Part shown: in pieces, positions 6,173 through 7,376 of the stretch
Position numbering within the stretch: the first letter of the stretch is position 1
How the letters are laid out: every line of letters begins with the position of its first letter
Source of the DNA: an uncultured Lachnospiraceae bacterium
GTDB lineage: Bacteria; Bacillota_A; Clostridia; Lachnospirales; Lachnospiraceae
DNA length: 7,376 nucleotides
Direction of reading: 5' to 3'
Assembly: GCA_902767195.1 (NCBI GenBank)
Contig: CACXGS010000012.1
Span: 1-7,376, forward strand
Notes under the pieces: generated by a model
What the model was told of the DNA's origin: nothing
Databases searched by the model: none
The model's input: only the letters and a program-made list of their open reading frames with translations
Program-made: the position numbers and the translations under genes

Positions 6173-7054
6173 CTACACTTTCTCCTGAATGGGCTTGCCC
6201 AGGATACCGGTGGGCTTAATAAGCAGAACCAGAATCAATACAGCAAACACGATGGCATCTGAGAGCTGGGAAGAAATATATGCTCTTCCGAGAACCTCAA
6301 TCACACCCAAAAGGAGTCCGCCGACAAAGGCTCCGGGAATGGAACCGATTCCGCCGAAAACTGCCGCCGTAAAAGCCTTGATACCAGGCATGGCACCGGT
6401 GTAGGGTGACAGGGTCGGATAGGCGGAACAGAGCAGTACACCGGCAATAGCCGCAAGACCGGAACCGATGGCAAAGGTCAGAGAAATCGTACTGTTAACA
6501 TTGACTCCCATAAGCTGGGCTGCGTCACGGTCCTCCGAGACGGCCAGCATGGCCTGTCCTGCCTTTGTCTTATTGATAAAAAGCATGAGCCCGATCATGA
6601 TCAGAATACAGCTTAAAACGGTGACGACTGTTATAACAGTGACCTTCAGCTGTCCTCCGAACAGAGTAAGAGGCTTGGCCTGAATAATCGCTTTGAATGA
6701 TTTTGTATTGGATCCGAAAATCAGAAGGGCCAGGTTCTGAAGAAAATAGCTGACACCGATGGCAGTGATCAGAACCGCCAGAGAATTGGCTCCACGAAGC
6801 GGACGATAAGCAATTTTCTCAATGGTAATACCCAGAATCGTACAGAATACAATAGCGATCAGCAGACTGACAAAAGGATTCATATGCATGCTGGTAGTTA
6901 AAACAAACACTACATAGCAGCCAATCATGATAACATCACCATGCGCAAAGTTCAGCATCTTGGCGATTCCGTATACCATGGTATAGCCCAGGGCAATAAT
7001 GGCATAGACACTTCCCAGGCTTAAACCGCTGATCAAAAAGGATAAAAAACTCAT
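6173..7054 (-). CDS. livH: Branched-chain amino acid ABC transporter permease LivH
   Basis: A 293-residue membrane permease, the partner of LivM. Hydrophobic segments cover most of the chain (roughly 5-28, 38-55, 60-78, 92-114, 137-160, 190-212, 226-255, 265-280). Family signatures are NFAHGDVIMIGCY (35-47), the coupling loop TKAGQAMLAVSEDRDAAQLM (163-182) and AFTAAVFGGIGSIPGAFVGG (227-246). The end, LIKPTGILGKP, is also typical. Length is normal. The ATG at 7054 has a moderate GAGAGGG site about six bases upstream, weaker than those of the other genes here. A 16-bp hairpin lies between this gene and the binding-protein gene and probably lowers or separates livH-M-G-F expression from that of the binding protein. 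The last codons carry the livM ribosome site. Confidence 0.95.
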   Translation of the reverse strand: MSFLSFLISGLSLGSVYAIIALGYTMVYGIAKMLNFAHGDVIMIGCYVVFVLTTSMHMNPFVSLLIAIVFCTILGITIEKIAYRPLRGANSLAVLITAIGVSYFLQNLALLIFGSNTKSFKAIIQAKPLTLFGGQLKVTVITVVTVLSCILIMIGLMLFINKTKAGQAMLAVSEDRDAAQLMGVNVNSTISLTFAIGSGLAAIAGVLLCSAYPTLSPYTGAMPGIKAFTAAVFGGIGSIPGAFVGGLLLGVIEVLGRAYISSQLSDAIVFAVLILVLLIKPTGILGKPIQEKV

Positions 7055-7074
7055 ATAGTTCCCTCTCTTTATAG

Positions 7075-7110
7075 ATAATCGAGCAGAGGATTGCTCCCCT
7101 ACTCGATTAT
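7075..7110 (-). promoter_or_regulatory. Intercistronic hairpin with a GNRA tetraloop between the binding-protein gene and livH
   Basis: Read on the minus strand, ATAATCGAGTAGGGGA (7110-7095) pairs with TCCTCTGCTCGATTAT (7090-7075) around the four-base loop GCAA, a GNRA tetraloop. All 16 positions pair if two G-U wobbles are allowed. No T-tract follows (the next bases are CTATAAAG), so it is not a classical terminator. Such hairpins between a binding-protein gene and its permease genes are known, as in the malE-malF region, to protect the upstream mRNA or attenuate downstream expression. That role is inferred here. Confidence 0.75.
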
Positions 7111-7141
7111 GTTAAGTAAACATGTTGTCATTCCTTCGATG

Positions 7142-7147
7142 ATTATA
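7142..7147 (-). promoter_or_regulatory. Possible internal -10 element upstream of livH
   Basis: A perfect TATAAT (7147-7142) in an AT-rich stretch, about 90 bases before the livH ATG. The hexamer 17 bases upstream (GGTAAA) is a poor -35 and there is no TG extension. It overlaps a region with a 12-base perfect palindrome ATCTGATCAGAT (7151-7162). It might be a weak internal promoter, or chance in AT-rich DNA. Confidence 0.25.
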
Positions 7148-7174
7148 TTTATCTGATCAGATCATTTACCGTGA

Positions 7175-7376
7175 TCAGTCGTCCATACTCTCATACTTGC
7201 CGTCTTTAATAACAACGGCTTTAGGCTCCTTGTTTACTTCGCCGGTAGCAGACCATTTCAGTCCGTCATCGCCACCCGTGATACCCGGTACGGAAATCTC
7301 AGGCATTACAGCAACCATTGCATCACAGATCTCCTGTGAAGACATATCCGGTGTAACTCCGGCTTTCTCTGCTGCT
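7175..7376 (-). CDS. livJ: Branched-chain amino acid ABC transporter substrate-binding protein, C-terminal end (runs off the right edge)
   Basis: The last 66 codons of a gene entering from the right edge and ending at TGA (7177-7175). The translated end includes AAEKAGVTPDMSSQEICDAM, then ISVPGITG and GLKWSATGEVNKEPKAVVIKDGKYESM. The final segment matches the usual end of Leu/Ile/Val-type extracellular binding proteins: a [WF]-x-x-x-G-[ED] turn followed by KxPKAVVIKDGKY. The position directly upstream of livH on the same strand fits the ligand-binding component, which in Gram-positives is a membrane-anchored lipoprotein outside the cell. The signal peptide and ligand pocket lie outside the window, so the exact ligand and the choice between livJ and livK names are not determined. 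Confidence 0.88.
   Translation of the reverse strand, partial: AAEKAGVTPDMSSQEICDAMVAVMPEISVPGITGGDDGLKWSATGEVNKEPKAVVIKDGKYESMDD

Noticed and set aside
7151..7177. A terminator after the binding-protein gene built from the TGATCA repeats
   Set aside because: The possible stems are only 5-6 bp and have no T-tract. The palindrome ATCTGATCAGAT is short enough to be chance.

Overview
The window looks like chromosomal DNA from a Gram-positive anaerobe of the Clostridia, most likely Lachnospiraceae. The evidence is AGGAGG-type ribosome binding sites ahead of most genes, Firmicutes-style promoters, a moderate G+C content (judged by eye), a clostridial-looking liv transporter operon, a rubredoxin-like protein and a cytidylate-kinase-like protein of a type common in that group. 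No mobile element, tRNA, rRNA or CRISPR array is visible.

Layout. (1) Bases 1-594, minus strand: the N-terminal 198 codons of asparaginyl-tRNA synthetase (asnS), cut by the left edge. (2) Bases 595-800: a divergent intergenic region with two perfect inverted repeats and a small leader hairpin, but no T-box. (3) Bases 801-1037, plus strand: a 78-residue protein with a rubredoxin-like four-cysteine metal site. (4) Bases 1104-1850, plus strand: a self-contained unit of extended -10 promoter, 5' UTR hairpin, a gene for an unrecognised 176-residue repeat protein, and a textbook terminator. (5) Bases 1896-7376, minus strand: a long same-strand gene train. In transcription order it holds the 3' end of a periplasmic-type binding-protein gene, a strong intercistronic hairpin, livH, livM, livG, livF, a cytidylate-kinase-like gene and a Gfo/Idh/MocA oxidoreductase gene. 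It converges on the 1811-1850 terminator.

How the genes work together. The binding protein, LivH/LivM permeases and LivG/LivF ATPases form a complete branched-chain (hydrophobic) amino-acid ABC importer. The livH-livM-livG-livF junctions are extremely tight: livM starts on the base after the livH stop, livG starts one base after the livM stop, and the livF ribosome site overlaps the livG stop. The two downstream genes follow after 28 and 24 bases, so they are probably co-transcribed, although neither has an obvious role in amino-acid uptake.

The least explained item is the 176-residue protein. It is an internal duplication (helix, then V-[DQ]-FGN, then a Lys/Ser tail) followed by a 19-residue tandem repeat, with its own strong expression signals. 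I do not recognise its family.
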